Assembly: GCA_009929375.1 (NCBI GenBank)
Contig: SAAO01000015.1
Span: forward strand, 1 to 64,000
Direction of reading: 5' to 3'
Length of the DNA stretch: 64,000 bases
DNA from: Bacteroidia bacterium
GTDB lineage: Bacteria > Bacteroidota > Bacteroidia > Bacteroidales > Paludibacteraceae
Shown here: piece by piece, positions 52,194-61,703 of the stretch
Layout: each line of letters begins with the position of its first letter
Position numbering within the stretch: the first letter of the stretch is position 1
Program-made: the position numbers and the translations under genes
Notes under the pieces: model-generated
Databases searched by the model: none
What the model was told of the DNA's origin: nothing
What the model saw: only the letters and a program-made list of their open reading frames with translations

Positions 52194-53819
52194 TTAATAT
52201 CCCTGATTTTGTTTAAGATTTGGATTGGCGTTCAGATCAGAAGAAGGAATAGGGAAAATGTTGAAGTCGGCACTGAAATTGACTCCGGCCTGTTCGCCAC
52301 CTTTCCATTCCCAGTTGTATCCTGTGTTACCACCAAACTTATTAAATCTAATAAGGTCAGTTCTTCTGTGACCTTCCAGGAAGAACTCACGAACTCTTTC
52401 GTTGAGAATGTCATCGAGGGTCACTGAAGTATAAAGTTTTGCTTTTGCTCTTGTTCTGAGGGCATTCATTGCTTCCAGTGGTTCGTAGTTGTTAACTTTG
52501 TTTCCACCGCGAAGTACAGCTTCTGCATATATCAGGTAAGCTTCAGCTTTGCGCATAAACGGAAAGTCCATATCCACATATTTAGGATCTTTTGTTACGC
52601 CACCATCAGCTCTCACATTGCTGAATTTTATTGCAGAATAACCTTCTTTGAACTTGCCAATGTTTGATACAGATAATGTTCTGTCTGTATCTCCGTATAT
52701 AAGAGCTCTATCATCTTTATAATTGGACGAAAGTCCGGTTGTAAGATCTTTTTTGTTACTTACCAGAATAATTCCCGGGAAGAAGGTTTTTGTAACTGTA
52801 GGACGGAGTCTGTTTCCACCCCAACCCTCTGAAGTACCCCATTCCGGCATGCCTGAAGTACGTGTAGAGGCAATGAGGAATAAAGATGAGCCCCAGCTTG
52901 TTGTTTTTATTCCATCAGCAGGAAAAGCAAAGATGATTTCCTGTGGTGCCGTGTTTACTGAAGATTCATCGAGTACTCCGGCATTGTCACCCATAAAAAG
53001 GTGTTTAAATACTGTTGCTAATTCGTACGAAGAACTTACCACTTTGTGAGCATATTCTGCAGCTTCATCGTAGTATGTCTGACCCGGTACTTCAGGAGAA
53101 TCGTTGGTTGCAGGTACTCTGGTATAAACTTCGCCGTTAAGATACATTCTGGATAATAACAACCACGCTGCTACTTTATCAACTCTGTAATATGGTGCAG
53201 TTTTGGGTTCGTACATATCAACTTCAGCAGTTTTGATTTCTGTTTCAATCCAGCTAAACAAATCTTTGCGTTTAATCTGTTGAGGAGCCACATCGGAAAT
53301 TTTATCAGTAAAAGGAACATTTCCGAAGTTATCCATCAGATAATAGTAAGCCATAGCTCTCAGAAAGCGTACTTCAGCACGTTGCTTGATTGTTTTATCA
53401 TCTGTCTTGCCTGCAGTTTGTTCCAAAAAGTGATTGCTTATGGTAACCACAAAATACAAACGGGCATACAAACCTTCGAAAGTCTGAGTGTTTGGAGTCC
53501 ATTGATTTTTATTAAGATCAATCACTTCGGCGTCTCCCCATGAGCAAACTGCTTCATCTGTAGTTAATTCACTACAGTTCCAAAGACATCTAACCAGAGA
53601 GAAACGCCCTTCATCCAGTCCTTCAATGTCACCTTTGCCGGCAGGTCCTTCCTGACCTGTATGCGAGAAAGACATATATACTTTTGCAAATACATCATCC
53701 TGCACAAATTTTTGAGTTACCTGAGGATTTATTGGTGTTACGTTCAGATCGTCCACGCAGGAGAAGAACGAAATAACCGGTATCAGGAATAATAGATATT
53801 TTACTTTATGTTTTTTCAT
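52194..53819 (-). CDS. SusD-like outer membrane lipoprotein of the alpha-glucan locus
   Basis: 541 residues with a lipoprotein signal (YLLFLIPVISFFSC). SusD family motifs: EVRFLRAMAYYYLMDNFGNVPFT, KAEAYLIYAEAVLRGGNKVN, ILNERVREFFLEGHRRTDLIRFNKF, ending FPIPSSDLNANPNLKQNQGY. It acts with the SusC-like protein 13 bp upstream. Starch or maltodextrin binding is inferred from the neighbouring starch-binding and GH13 genes. Confidence 0.95.
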   Translation of the reverse strand: MKKHKVKYLLFLIPVISFFSCVDDLNVTPINPQVTQKFVQDDVFAKVYMSFSHTGQEGPAGKGDIEGLDEGRFSLVRCLWNCSELTTDEAVCSWGDAEVIDLNKNQWTPNTQTFEGLYARLYFVVTISNHFLEQTAGKTDDKTIKQRAEVRFLRAMAYYYLMDNFGNVPFTDKISDVAPQQIKRKDLFSWIETEIKTAEVDMYEPKTAPYYRVDKVAAWLLLSRMYLNGEVYTRVPATNDSPEVPGQTYYDEAAEYAHKVVSSSYELATVFKHLFMGDNAGVLDESSVNTAPQEIIFAFPADGIKTTSWGSSLFLIASTRTSGMPEWGTSEGWGGNRLRPTVTKTFFPGIILVSNKKDLTTGLSSNYKDDRALIYGDTDRTLSVSNIGKFKEGYSAIKFSNVRADGGVTKDPKYVDMDFPFMRKAEAYLIYAEAVLRGGNKVNNYEPLEAMNALRTRAKAKLYTSVTLDDILNERVREFFLEGHRRTDLIRFNKFGGNTGYNWEWKGGEQAGVNFSADFNIFPIPSSDLNANPNLKQNQGY

Positions 53820-53832
53820 ATTGCGTCAGTTT

Positions 53833-56800
53833 TTAAAAGTTGAGAGATAAACCTACAATTGTCATTAGAGGTCTTGGATAAATTGTTTGATCAATTCCAC
53901 CATAAATTTCAGGGTCAAGACCTTTGTAACCAGTAACTACAAACGGATTTTGAACTGTTGCATAGAAACGACCGCCTGAAATAACATTGAAAAGTTTGTT
54001 GAAAGTGTAACCTAATGTAATGTTGTCGCATTTCAGGAATGAACCATTTTCTACATAGTAATCAGACATAAAAGTGGATGTAGAAGTTCCTTTGAAATTA
54101 GTTTCGACAGCAGAACTCAGTTTGTTTTGCAAATATCCCAGAGAATATACGCCAGCGGTTCCAACATCATTGCTACCTGCTGCTACTCCGTTATAAACAT
54201 AATTTCCAATATTGGAGCGGAGCGTAAATCCAAGGTCAAATTTTTTGTAAATAAGTTTTGCCGATAATCCCATCATATAGTCCGCATGAGCATCGTGATA
54301 ATAGTATTTATCTTTATCGTTGATTACTCCATCTTCAAACCGGTCAACAAAAGCATCGGTGTCTTTGTAAGTACCGCCATCAGGATTAACGCTTCCGGCT
54401 TCAATTGGTCTGCCGTTTGCATCATACTTTTGCTGATATACCCAGAATGTATTTGAAGACTGTCCGACAGTATGTACCTGTACTGCGCCCTGGAATGTAC
54501 CTCCGGATGTAATGTAGTAGTCGTCACCGCTTCCTGTTGTAAGTTTTGTAATGAGATTACGATTGTAAGTAAGGTTAAAGCCAAGATCAAGGGTTATGTC
54601 TTTTTTGGAAATGGGTTTAGCATTTACCGTGAATTCAATACCATTGTTCTGTAGTGAGCCTACGTTGCTGATTACTTTGTTTTTAAAATTAGTACCAGCA
54701 GGAACCTGAACCACATTTATCAAATCGTTTGTTACTCTGTGGTAATATTCAATTGATGATGTAATACGATTGCTCAGGAATCCTACATCTAGTCTTCCGT
54801 TATAAGTAGTTGTCGATTCCCACTTAATGTTTGAGTTGTAAGCGTCAGGACGTGCAGTACTTACATATTCATTACCAAACTGGTAGTATGCTCCGTTGAT
54901 ATTGGTCGTATATACAGGAATGTAAGGATAATCTCCCTGGTTAATTTCCTGTTGTCCGGTAACACCATAACCTGCACTAAGCTTAAGTTCCGAGATTTTA
55001 TCAAATTGTCTTATGAAATCTTCTTCGTGCATTTTCCATGCAACTGCGAATGCGGGAAATAATCCCCAACGGTTATCTTTCGAAAATCTGGAAGTTCCGT
55101 CGTTACGAAGTGTACCTGTAATAAGATATTTGTTTTTGAACGCATAATTAAAACGTCCGAAAAATGAAACGAGGTACGATTCTGTTTTCCAACGGGTAGC
55201 AGTAGGATAGATGTGATTGAAGTAATCGTCGGTGTCGTCCACAAGACCATCGTTGTTGGTGTCAGATTTAATCAATCCACGATATTCGCTTTCTCCCTGA
55301 CGATAGAAATGTTGCCATTCGTATCCTGCCATTATGTCGAAATTTGACTGAGAGGTTTCTTTGCTATACTGAGCATAAAAGTTCAGCAATTTATTGGTTT
55401 TGCTTTGTTCGTCCCAACCGGTTCTTCCATAAGGATAGTTTCCTGCTGAAGATGTTGGAATATAAAGCTCCTGAATACCTCCAGAGAGATCGATTGCCAT
55501 ATTCAAATGCAATCTCAATTCAGGGAAGAAATGAAGCTTATAATCCACGTCGGCACTTCCAATAAAACTTTTGGCTTTCGACCTGTCCACAACCTGATTT
55601 AAGATTGCCACCGGGTTTCTTGTAGCCATGTTGTTTACATTTTTAAATGAGCCATCTTCATTGGTGTCATACCATTCCCAATAACCATCGAATCGATTAT
55701 GAACAGTGTCGGTTGAGTTAGTAGCCGGATGTGTAGGATCCATGCGCAGAGCATTACCTATGGCACTGTTGTCAGCGAATCTGTTGTTGACAATCATTCC
55801 TTTGGCATTCAGGTTGATTTTCAGATGATCATCAAAAAGTGAAGGATTAACGTTTACAGAGCCAGTGAATCTTTCGAAATTTGACGTTTTCAAAATACCA
55901 TCCTGATTGTTGTAGCCAAGTGAAGCGCGATATGGCATGTTTTTCAGACCACCAGAAACGGTAAGATTGTGTTCGTGGCTCAAAGCTGTCTGATAAATAA
56001 GGCTTTGCCAATCGGTGTTGTCGGTGCCAAGTGAATTTCTGGCATCGATATCAGTTTGACCACTTCCGCTGAAAAGGGTGTTTACAAGGTTGCGGAATTC
56101 GTCACCGTCAAGCACATCAATGGTTTTTTTCTTGGTGCTAACCGACATGTTTCCATCGTATGATACTCTTGGTTTCGATCCTTTTTCACCTTTTTTTGTG
56201 GTGATGATAATTACACCATTTGATGCTCTCGAACCGTAAATTGCTGTTGCAGAAGCATCCTTTAAAACGGTAAAACTTTCAATATCGTTAGGGTTTATTG
56301 TGCTAAGTATGTTGGCAACCCCTTTAATTCCATTGTTATCCATAGTAAGTCCATCCACAACGATAAGAGGGTCGTTACTTGCATTAAGAGATGAACCTCC
56401 ACGAATACGAATGGTTGCTCCACCTCCGGGAGTTCCACCACCGGTTGTGACGTTTACACCGGCGATTTTACCCATAATCATATCCTGGGCGTTTGTGGTA
56501 AGGCCTTTGTTTAATTTGTCCGGTTTAATTGCAGTAACAGAACCTGTTGCGTCATTTTTGCGAACCGATCCATAGCCAATCACCATTACCTCCCCGATTG
56601 CAATTGCATCTTCCTTAAGGTTAATAGTAAATGATTTTTTACCGTTTACAGCAATTTCCTGTGGTTGATAGCCGATATATTTAACTACAATTGTAGCATT
56701 GTTGGCTACTGATAAACTGAATTCTCCATCGAAGTTCGTGATGGTTCCGTTAGTCGTGCCTTTTTCAAGAATGTTGGCACCAAGAATAGGTTCTCCCGTG

Positions 56801-56922
56801 TTTGCATCTTTTACAACTCCGGTGATGTTTGTTTTTTGAGCATAAATGGTCATGCTTACAAAAATAAACAGCAGCAAAGTGGTTAAAGACCGTTTTTTTA
56901 GCTTAAAGTCAATGTACTTCAT
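53833..56922 (-). CDS. SusC-like TonB-dependent transporter of the alpha-glucan locus
   Basis: 1,029 residues. It has a signal peptide (SLTTLLLFIFVSMTIYAQ), carboxypeptidase-regulatory-like domain (NITGVVKDANTGEPILGANI), TonB box EVMVIGYGS, plug domain (MGKIAGVNVTTGGGTPGGG, LIVVDGLTMDNNGIKG) and a barrel ending PLMTIVGLSLNF. It imports maltodextrins in the periplasmic direction. It lies divergent to the LacI regulator, with an operator-bearing promoter region between them. Confidence 0.95.
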   Translation of the reverse strand: MKYIDFKLKKRSLTTLLLFIFVSMTIYAQKTNITGVVKDANTGEPILGANILEKGTTNGTITNFDGEFSLSVANNATIVVKYIGYQPQEIAVNGKKSFTINLKEDAIAIGEVMVIGYGSVRKNDATGSVTAIKPDKLNKGLTTNAQDMIMGKIAGVNVTTGGGTPGGGATIRIRGGSSLNASNDPLIVVDGLTMDNNGIKGVANILSTINPNDIESFTVLKDASATAIYGSRASNGVIIITTKKGEKGSKPRVSYDGNMSVSTKKKTIDVLDGDEFRNLVNTLFSGSGQTDIDARNSLGTDNTDWQSLIYQTALSHEHNLTVSGGLKNMPYRASLGYNNQDGILKTSNFERFTGSVNVNPSLFDDHLKINLNAKGMIVNNRFADNSAIGNALRMDPTHPATNSTDTVHNRFDGYWEWYDTNEDGSFKNVNNMATRNPVAILNQVVDRSKAKSFIGSADVDYKLHFFPELRLHLNMAIDLSGGIQELYIPTSSAGNYPYGRTGWDEQSKTNKLLNFYAQYSKETSQSNFDIMAGYEWQHFYRQGESEYRGLIKSDTNNDGLVDDTDDYFNHIYPTATRWKTESYLVSFFGRFNYAFKNKYLITGTLRNDGTSRFSKDNRWGLFPAFAVAWKMHEEDFIRQFDKISELKLSAGYGVTGQQEINQGDYPYIPVYTTNINGAYYQFGNEYVSTARPDAYNSNIKWESTTTYNGRLDVGFLSNRITSSIEYYHRVTNDLINVVQVPAGTNFKNKVISNVGSLQNNGIEFTVNAKPISKKDITLDLGFNLTYNRNLITKLTTGSGDDYYITSGGTFQGAVQVHTVGQSSNTFWVYQQKYDANGRPIEAGSVNPDGGTYKDTDAFVDRFEDGVINDKDKYYYHDAHADYMMGLSAKLIYKKFDLGFTLRSNIGNYVYNGVAAGSNDVGTAGVYSLGYLQNKLSSAVETNFKGTSTSTFMSDYYVENGSFLKCDNITLGYTFNKLFNVISGGRFYATVQNPFVVTGYKGLDPEIYGGIDQTIYPRPLMTIVGLSLNF

Positions 56923-57005
56923 GCATTAGTTTTTTTTAAGGTTGATACATGTTTTATATCTTACAATGTTTAAATCTGTTTTTTTTAATAAAACTGATTC
57001 CGAGA

Positions 57006-57088
57006 CAAAAATATAGGAATCTTATTTATTTATGTCCGGACTTTCATTTTATTCGCTAAATTTTCTCTGCAATCGTTTGCGAACGATA
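57006..57088 (-). promoter_or_regulatory. SusC promoter with LacI-type operator
   Basis: The minus strand has TATTTTTG (57006-57013), a TAnnTTTG-type -7 box, 84 bp before the SusC start. TGCAATCGTTTGCG (57068-57081) is a LacI-family operator core that matches the amylase site, 55 bp from the -7 box. It overlaps a 16-bp perfect palindrome ATCGTT-TGCG-AACGAT (57073-57088). Confidence 0.7.
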
Positions 57089-57274
57089 TTCGCTTTTTTC
57101 AGCTAAATAATTTTATATTCGAATAAAGTATTCTACTTTTGTATTTCAAATGATTCCACTGTGTATTTTTTTGTTTCTGCTTCGAATGTTTTTTCTGACA
57201 ATATGATGCCGAAAGCGAATAAATGACAGTGGCGGGCCTTATTGATTCTGAATATTCTGAAAAACCTGTATGGC

Positions 57275-58285
57275 ATGAAAAAACCACCAATTACCATTAA
57301 AGATATTGCAAGGGCACTCAGTATTTCTCCCTCCACAGTGTCGCGTGCTCTTAAAAATCATTCTGATATCAGTCAGGATACCAAGGATGTGGTGAATCAA
57401 TACGCCAAGGAGCACAATTATAAACCTAACACCCTTGCATTAAGCCTTCGTATGAGTAAAAACAATACGATAGGTGTGATTGTTCCTGAAATTGTTCACT
57501 ATTTCTTTTCCTCCATTCTTTCGGGTATCGAGCAAGTTGCTGATGCCGAAGGTTATAATGTGATTCTGTGCCAGTCGGACGAGAATTATGAAAAGGAAGT
57601 ACGTAATACCCGTGCACTTGTAGCTACGCGGGTGTCAGGAGTGCTGGCTTCGCTGGCAAAGCACACCACCAACTACGACCATTTTCAGGAAATAATTGAC
57701 AGCGATATTCCATTGGTATTTTTCGACCGTATATGTATTGGTATTAACACCGACCGTGTGGTGGTGGACGACTATGCCGGTGCTTTTGCGGCAGTGGAGT
57801 ATCTGATACAGTCGGGTTGCAAACGTATTGCTTTTTTCAGCTCGCCACCACAACTTGAAATCTCCAAAAACCGTAAAAATGGTTATCTCGATGCGCTTCG
57901 TAAATATGGTCTGAAGGTGGATGAATCGCTGATAAGAATTTGCGATACGCGCGAAGAGGCTATCATTATCACCCCCGAAATACTCGATCAGCCTGATCGC
58001 CCCGATGGTTTCTTTGCTATCAACGACCATTGTGCTGCCGGAATTCTTTATGCCTGCAAACTGGCGAATCTACGCGTGCCCGAAGATGTGTCGATCATGG
58101 GTTTTTCGGACGGAGAACTTGCCAAAGCCTGCGACCCTATGCTCAGTACAGTGGAGCAGCATGGCTACGAAATGGGAAAATATGCAGCCAAATTGCTGAT
58201 TGACAAAATTAATGGTGTGACTCAGGGGAAATATGCCAATAAAATAGTAAAAACGAATTTGATTATAAGGGGAACGACTAAATAA
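57275..58285 (+). CDS. LacI-family transcription factor for the alpha-glucan locus
   Basis: 336 residues from the ATG at 57275; a 33-bp longer frame is unlikely because LacI proteins begin close to the HTH. The HTH is TIKDIARALSISPSTVSRALKNH. The periplasmic-binding-like effector domain follows (NTIGVIVPEIVHYFFSSILSGIEQVADAEGYNVILCQSDE ... FFDRICIG ... DGFFAINDHCAAGILYACK). It is divergent from SusC and upstream of the sugar transporter and GH13 genes, which is the usual place for a maltose-locus regulator in Bacteroidetes lacking SusR. Confidence 0.93.
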   Translation: MKKPPITIKDIARALSISPSTVSRALKNHSDISQDTKDVVNQYAKEHNYKPNTLALSLRMSKNNTIGVIVPEIVHYFFSSILSGIEQVADAEGYNVILCQSDENYEKEVRNTRALVATRVSGVLASLAKHTTNYDHFQEIIDSDIPLVFFDRICIGINTDRVVVDDYAGAFAAVEYLIQSGCKRIAFFSSPPQLEISKNRKNGYLDALRKYGLKVDESLIRICDTREEAIIITPEILDQPDRPDGFFAINDHCAAGILYACKLANLRVPEDVSIMGFSDGELAKACDPMLSTVEQHGYEMGKYAAKLLIDKINGVTQGKYANKIVKTNLIIRGTTK

Positions 58286-58291
58286 ATCAGA

Positions 58292-58381
58292 TTGGAAAAT
58301 TTGAGAATTTGAAGATTTGAGAATTTGAAGATTTGAAAATTTGAGATTTGAAGATTTGAAGATTTGAAAATTTGAAGAATA
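58292..58381. repeat. Degenerate direct-repeat tract (TTTGAGAATTTGAAGA)
   Basis: About 90 bp made of repeated TTTGA(A/G)AAT and TTTGAAGAT units between the LacI regulator and the four-helix-bundle gene. The complement of the same pattern (TTTCAAATTTTCAAA) occurs at 63757-63790. Confidence 0.8.
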
Positions 58382-58409
58382 GAGAGGTGCGAAATTAAAT
58401 CAATATATT

Positions 58410-58823
58410 ATGGCTACATATAATCGATTTGAAGATTTGGATGTTTGGAAGAAATCCCGAACAATGTGTAAGAATATTTATATTATAACAAAGAAGTCTG
58501 CCTTTTCAAGGGACTATGCTTTGAAAGATCAAATTCTTCGTTCCTCGGGTTCTGTAATGGATAATATTGCTGAAGGGTTTGAACGCGAAGGCAATAAAGA
58601 ATTTATAAATTTCCTATCAATTGCAAAAGGATCGTGTGGTGAAACAAGATCTCAATTATACAGAGCTTATGATTTTGAATATATTGACAATACGGAATGT
58701 GAAAAGTTAGTTGAAGAAACAACTCTAATATCGGCAGGAATAAAGAATTTTATGTCGTATCTTCAAAAATCAGAATATAAAGGAAATAAGTTTAAGTCAA
58801 CAGGTACAGTTTCTGAACCCTGA
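58410..58823 (+). CDS. Four-helix-bundle protein (23S rRNA intervening-sequence/IVP family)
   Basis: 137 residues. [21 protein letters not shown] is the typical beginning, followed by [29 protein letters not shown] and [28 protein letters not shown], which define the IVP/S23-type four-helix family. Members occur inside 23S rRNA genes and also as stray genes flanked by simple repeats in Bacteroidetes; their function is unknown. Here it is inserted between the LacI and MFS genes of the sugar locus, surrounded by short repeats on both sides. Confidence 0.88.
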   Translation: MATYNRFEDLDVWKKSRTMCKNIYIITKKSAFSRDYALKDQILRSSGSVMDNIAEGFEREGNKEFINFLSIAKGSCGETRSQLYRAYDFEYIDNTECEKLVEETTLISAGIKNFMSYLQKSEYKGNKFKSTGTVSEP

Positions 58824-58859
58824 AACTCTGTAACTTGAAACTCTGAAACTTGAAACATG
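58818..58859. repeat. Short degenerate tandem repeats (CTGAAACT/CTTGAAACT)
   Basis: CCTGAAACTCTG, TAACTTGAAACTCTG, AAACTTGAAAC: three-fold repeat just after the four-helix-bundle gene and up to the MFS start codon, so the unusual spacer forms the untranslated leader of that gene. Confidence 0.7.
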
Positions 58860-60401
58860 AAAAAAATGAACACGAAACCTCGTCTAAGCTTTTGGCAAAT
58901 CTGGAACATGAGTTTTGGATTTTTGGGTATTCAGTTTGGGTTTGCTTTGCAGAATGCGAATGTGAGCCGTATATTTGAAACGCTGGGCGCTGAGATTGAT
59001 CAGATTCCGGTGTTGTGGCTGGCTGCACCTGTCACGGGTCTGATTATTCAGCCAATTATCGGGCACTGGAGCGATAAAACATGGACTCGCCTGGGACGCC
59101 GAAAACCATTCTTTCTTTTCGGGGCTATTTTTGCTTCGCTGGCCATACTTTTTATGCCCAACTCGTCGACCTGGCTGATTGCTGCCGGTACGCTCTGGAT
59201 AATGGATGCGTCGATTAATATTTCGATGGAACCTTTCCGTGCTTTTGTGGGCGACATGTTGCCTTCGGAACAGCGTACACTGGGTTTTTCGATGCAGAGT
59301 TTCTTTATCGGACTGGGTGCTGTGGCGGGCTCGGCATTGCCTTATGTGCTGGCTAACTGGTTTGGAATTGCGAATGTGCCTCAGGGCGATGAATTGATTC
59401 CGGATACTGTTCGCTGGTCGTTTTATATTGGCGGTGTGGTCTTTTTTGTTTCGGTATTGGTTACTATTTTCAGTACAAAAGAATATTCGCCCGAAGAACT
59501 TGCAAATTTTGAAAAACATGAAAATGCTGCTGCAAACGTAGCTGAAATGCCTGCTGCAAAAGAAATTCCCGTTGGAAGGTTTGTGAATTTTGGATTATTT
59601 TTTGCTACACTGGCAATAGCTATCGGAGGTTTGGTTTATTTCCTGTCGCTCGATGTGCAGATTTATATTCTTACCGGTATTTTTTTACTGGTGGCTTTGA
59701 TGTTTTTTGCGGTGGCCGGCATGCAACGCGACGAAAAGCATAACGGACTTACGGAGATTATGACCGACCTGATGAATATGCCACGCACTATGGGACAACT
59801 TGCGGTAGTCCAGTTTTTTACCTGGTTGTCGCTTTTTGCAATGTGGATTTATACTACTTCGGCTGTGACGGCTTATCATTATGGAACAACCGATTCGGCT
59901 TCGGCTTTGTACAACGAAGGAGCCAACTGGACAGGCGTGCTTTTCGGAGCTTACAGTCTGTTTGCTGCTATGGTCGCATTTTTACTTCCGGTAGTAGCAA
60001 AGCATATTTCACGGAAAATGACACATTTGGTTGCGCTTATTATTGGCGGTTTGGGTTTGATATCGATGTATGTATTTAAAAATCCCGATATGTTGTTGGT
60101 GAGTATGTTCGGAGTAGGTATTGCCTGGGCAAGTATTTTGTCGATGCCCTATGCTATGCTAACCGGAGCACTTCCGGCTGCCAAAATGGGTGTTTATATG
60201 GGGATTTTCAATTTTTTCATTGTACTTCCGCAGATTCTGGCGGCGTCAATTTTGGGTAGTGTTACCAAGCATTTGTTTGGTGGTGAGGCTATTTATACGC
60301 TTGTGTTCGGAGGTGTGGCTATGATTATTGCAGGTGTTCTGACTTTGATTGTGGAGGATAAAGACGATCCTTATCAGATAAAGAAAAAGAACCGCAGGTA
60401 G
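58857..60401 (+). CDS. MFS sugar transporter (maltose-type, SLC45/GPH-like)
   Basis: 514 residues, about 12 membrane helices in two halves. Characteristic segments: FWQIWNMSFGFLGIQFGFALQNANVSRIFETLGA, LIIQPIIGHWSDKTWTRLGRRKPFF, DMLPSEQRTLGFSMQSFFIGLG, and GVYMGIFNFFIVLPQILA. In Bacteroidetes alpha-glucan loci this type moves maltose or maltodextrin over the inner membrane. The start at 58857 could instead be the Met at 58866. It is the second gene downstream of LacI. Confidence 0.88.
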   Translation: MKKMNTKPRLSFWQIWNMSFGFLGIQFGFALQNANVSRIFETLGAEIDQIPVLWLAAPVTGLIIQPIIGHWSDKTWTRLGRRKPFFLFGAIFASLAILFMPNSSTWLIAAGTLWIMDASINISMEPFRAFVGDMLPSEQRTLGFSMQSFFIGLGAVAGSALPYVLANWFGIANVPQGDELIPDTVRWSFYIGGVVFFVSVLVTIFSTKEYSPEELANFEKHENAAANVAEMPAAKEIPVGRFVNFGLFFATLAIAIGGLVYFLSLDVQIYILTGIFLLVALMFFAVAGMQRDEKHNGLTEIMTDLMNMPRTMGQLAVVQFFTWLSLFAMWIYTTSAVTAYHYGTTDSASALYNEGANWTGVLFGAYSLFAAMVAFLLPVVAKHISRKMTHLVALIIGGLGLISMYVFKNPDMLLVSMFGVGIAWASILSMPYAMLTGALPAAKMGVYMGIFNFFIVLPQILAASILGSVTKHLFGGEAIYTLVFGGVAMIIAGVLTLIVEDKDDPYQIKKKNRR

Positions 60402-60444
60402 AAAAAATGCAGATGAGAATGTGTTTCAGAAAAGTAAAATCACT

Positions 60445-60570
60445 TACAAACACAGAGAAAGTACTTACAATCACAGAGAAATCACAGAGAATCACAGACA
60501 ATTCACAGAGAATCACAGACAATTCACTTACAAATCACAGTACTATCACAGTATTATCACATACCCATCA
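60445..60570. repeat. Degenerate CACAGAGAAATCACAGA repeats
   Basis: The 294-bp gap between the MFS and GH65 genes contains many copies of (A/T)CACAGA(G/C)AAT- and ACTTACAA-like units. A 72-codon frame across it (60407-60625) is repeat sequence, not a credible gene. Confidence 0.75.
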
Positions 60571-60694
60571 CTTAGGAGTTGTTGAGAATAAAAAAGGAAT
60601 ATATGAAACGAGCCATGAGCAATAACTCACACAAAGAGATGATTATCATTGGCGAGTTCCAACTGACAAATCATAAAAATGAAAAAATAAACAG

Positions 60695-61693
60695 ATGAAA
60701 AATATCATTCAGAATGAAGCCGGAAATCTTATAGAAACAGATTTTTTGCAGCGAAAATCTTCGGATTCCGAAACGCTTTTTTCGCTCGGAAACGGAAAAA
60801 TGTTTCAGCAGGGGAATTTTGAGGAGTTTTTCTCGGGCGAAACAGTGTCGGGTTCGTACACTAAAGGACTTGACGACTCGATTTTCGAAAATTCCGGAGC
60901 CTGGAAAATGCCCTACAATCCGTTTGCCAAAATGATGATCAATACGCCCGACTGGACTTCGATAGTGCTAAGGCTGAATGACGAAATTGTGGACCTCAAT
61001 GTAAGCAAGGTTACGAATTACAGTCAGGTGCTGAATGTGCGTGAAGCATCGCTTGAGCGGGTTTTTGATCTTGAAACACCACGCGGACATCAGATAAACA
61101 TTAGTACCAAGAGGTTTATCAGTTTCGACGAACTTCATACAGCTGTGATAAGTTATAACATCAGAAGTCTGAATTTCGAAGGACGCATTTCGTTGATGCC
61201 GGTGCTCAATGGCGATGTGACGAATGATTACACTAAACTCAATCAGCTGCGATGGAATGTGCTTCAAACGCGCACTCAGCGCGATGTGGCGCATATCTGG
61301 ACACAGGTTCGCCTTCACGATTTTCATACCTGTCCGGCAATGTCGTATTCATTTTTTAAAAATAATGAAGAGATAAAAAGTATTGCGGCCAAAATTGAAA
61401 AGGAAAAGGTAGCCGGATATTCGGTTGGAGCCGATGTGCGTAGCGGCGACCGGTTGACATTATATAAATATGTAGCTTTGCTGAATTCTTCTGAATTTCC
61501 ACGCAATACACTTGCCGAGCGTGCCTGTGAGCTTTCGCTGTTTGCACGGCAGAGTGGCTGGAATGCTTTGTTCGATGCACATTTACATGCATGGAATAAT
61601 ATATGCATGGCAATAACTGAAAAATCGCAACTATCAACCGAAAAGGAAAATGAGATGTTGTTGCACTTATTGAACCAATATTGTAAGTATTAA
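60695..61693 (+). pseudogene. Truncated GH65 (maltose/kojibiose-type phosphorylase) - N-terminal domain only
   Basis: 332 residues against about 700-780 for a full GH65 phosphorylase. The N-terminal beta-sandwich is clear (SDSETLFSLGNGKMFQQGNFEE, SGSYTKGLDDS, VLNVREASLERVF, ISTKRFISFDELHTAVISYN) and breaks off after AWNNIC in the first helical part. The catalytic barrel with the acid Glu and phosphate-binding sites is absent. The last 28 residues (MAITEKSQLSTEKENEMLLHLLNQYCKY) do not look like GH65. A deletion has probably removed the rest, including any downstream phosphoglucomutase. Confidence 0.8.
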
Positions 61694-61703
61694 TGTTTTG
61701 AAT

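Noticed and set aside
60407-60625. 72-codon plus-strand frame after the MFS gene
   Set aside because: Encoded entirely by the CACAGA-type repeats, with no homology-like pattern.
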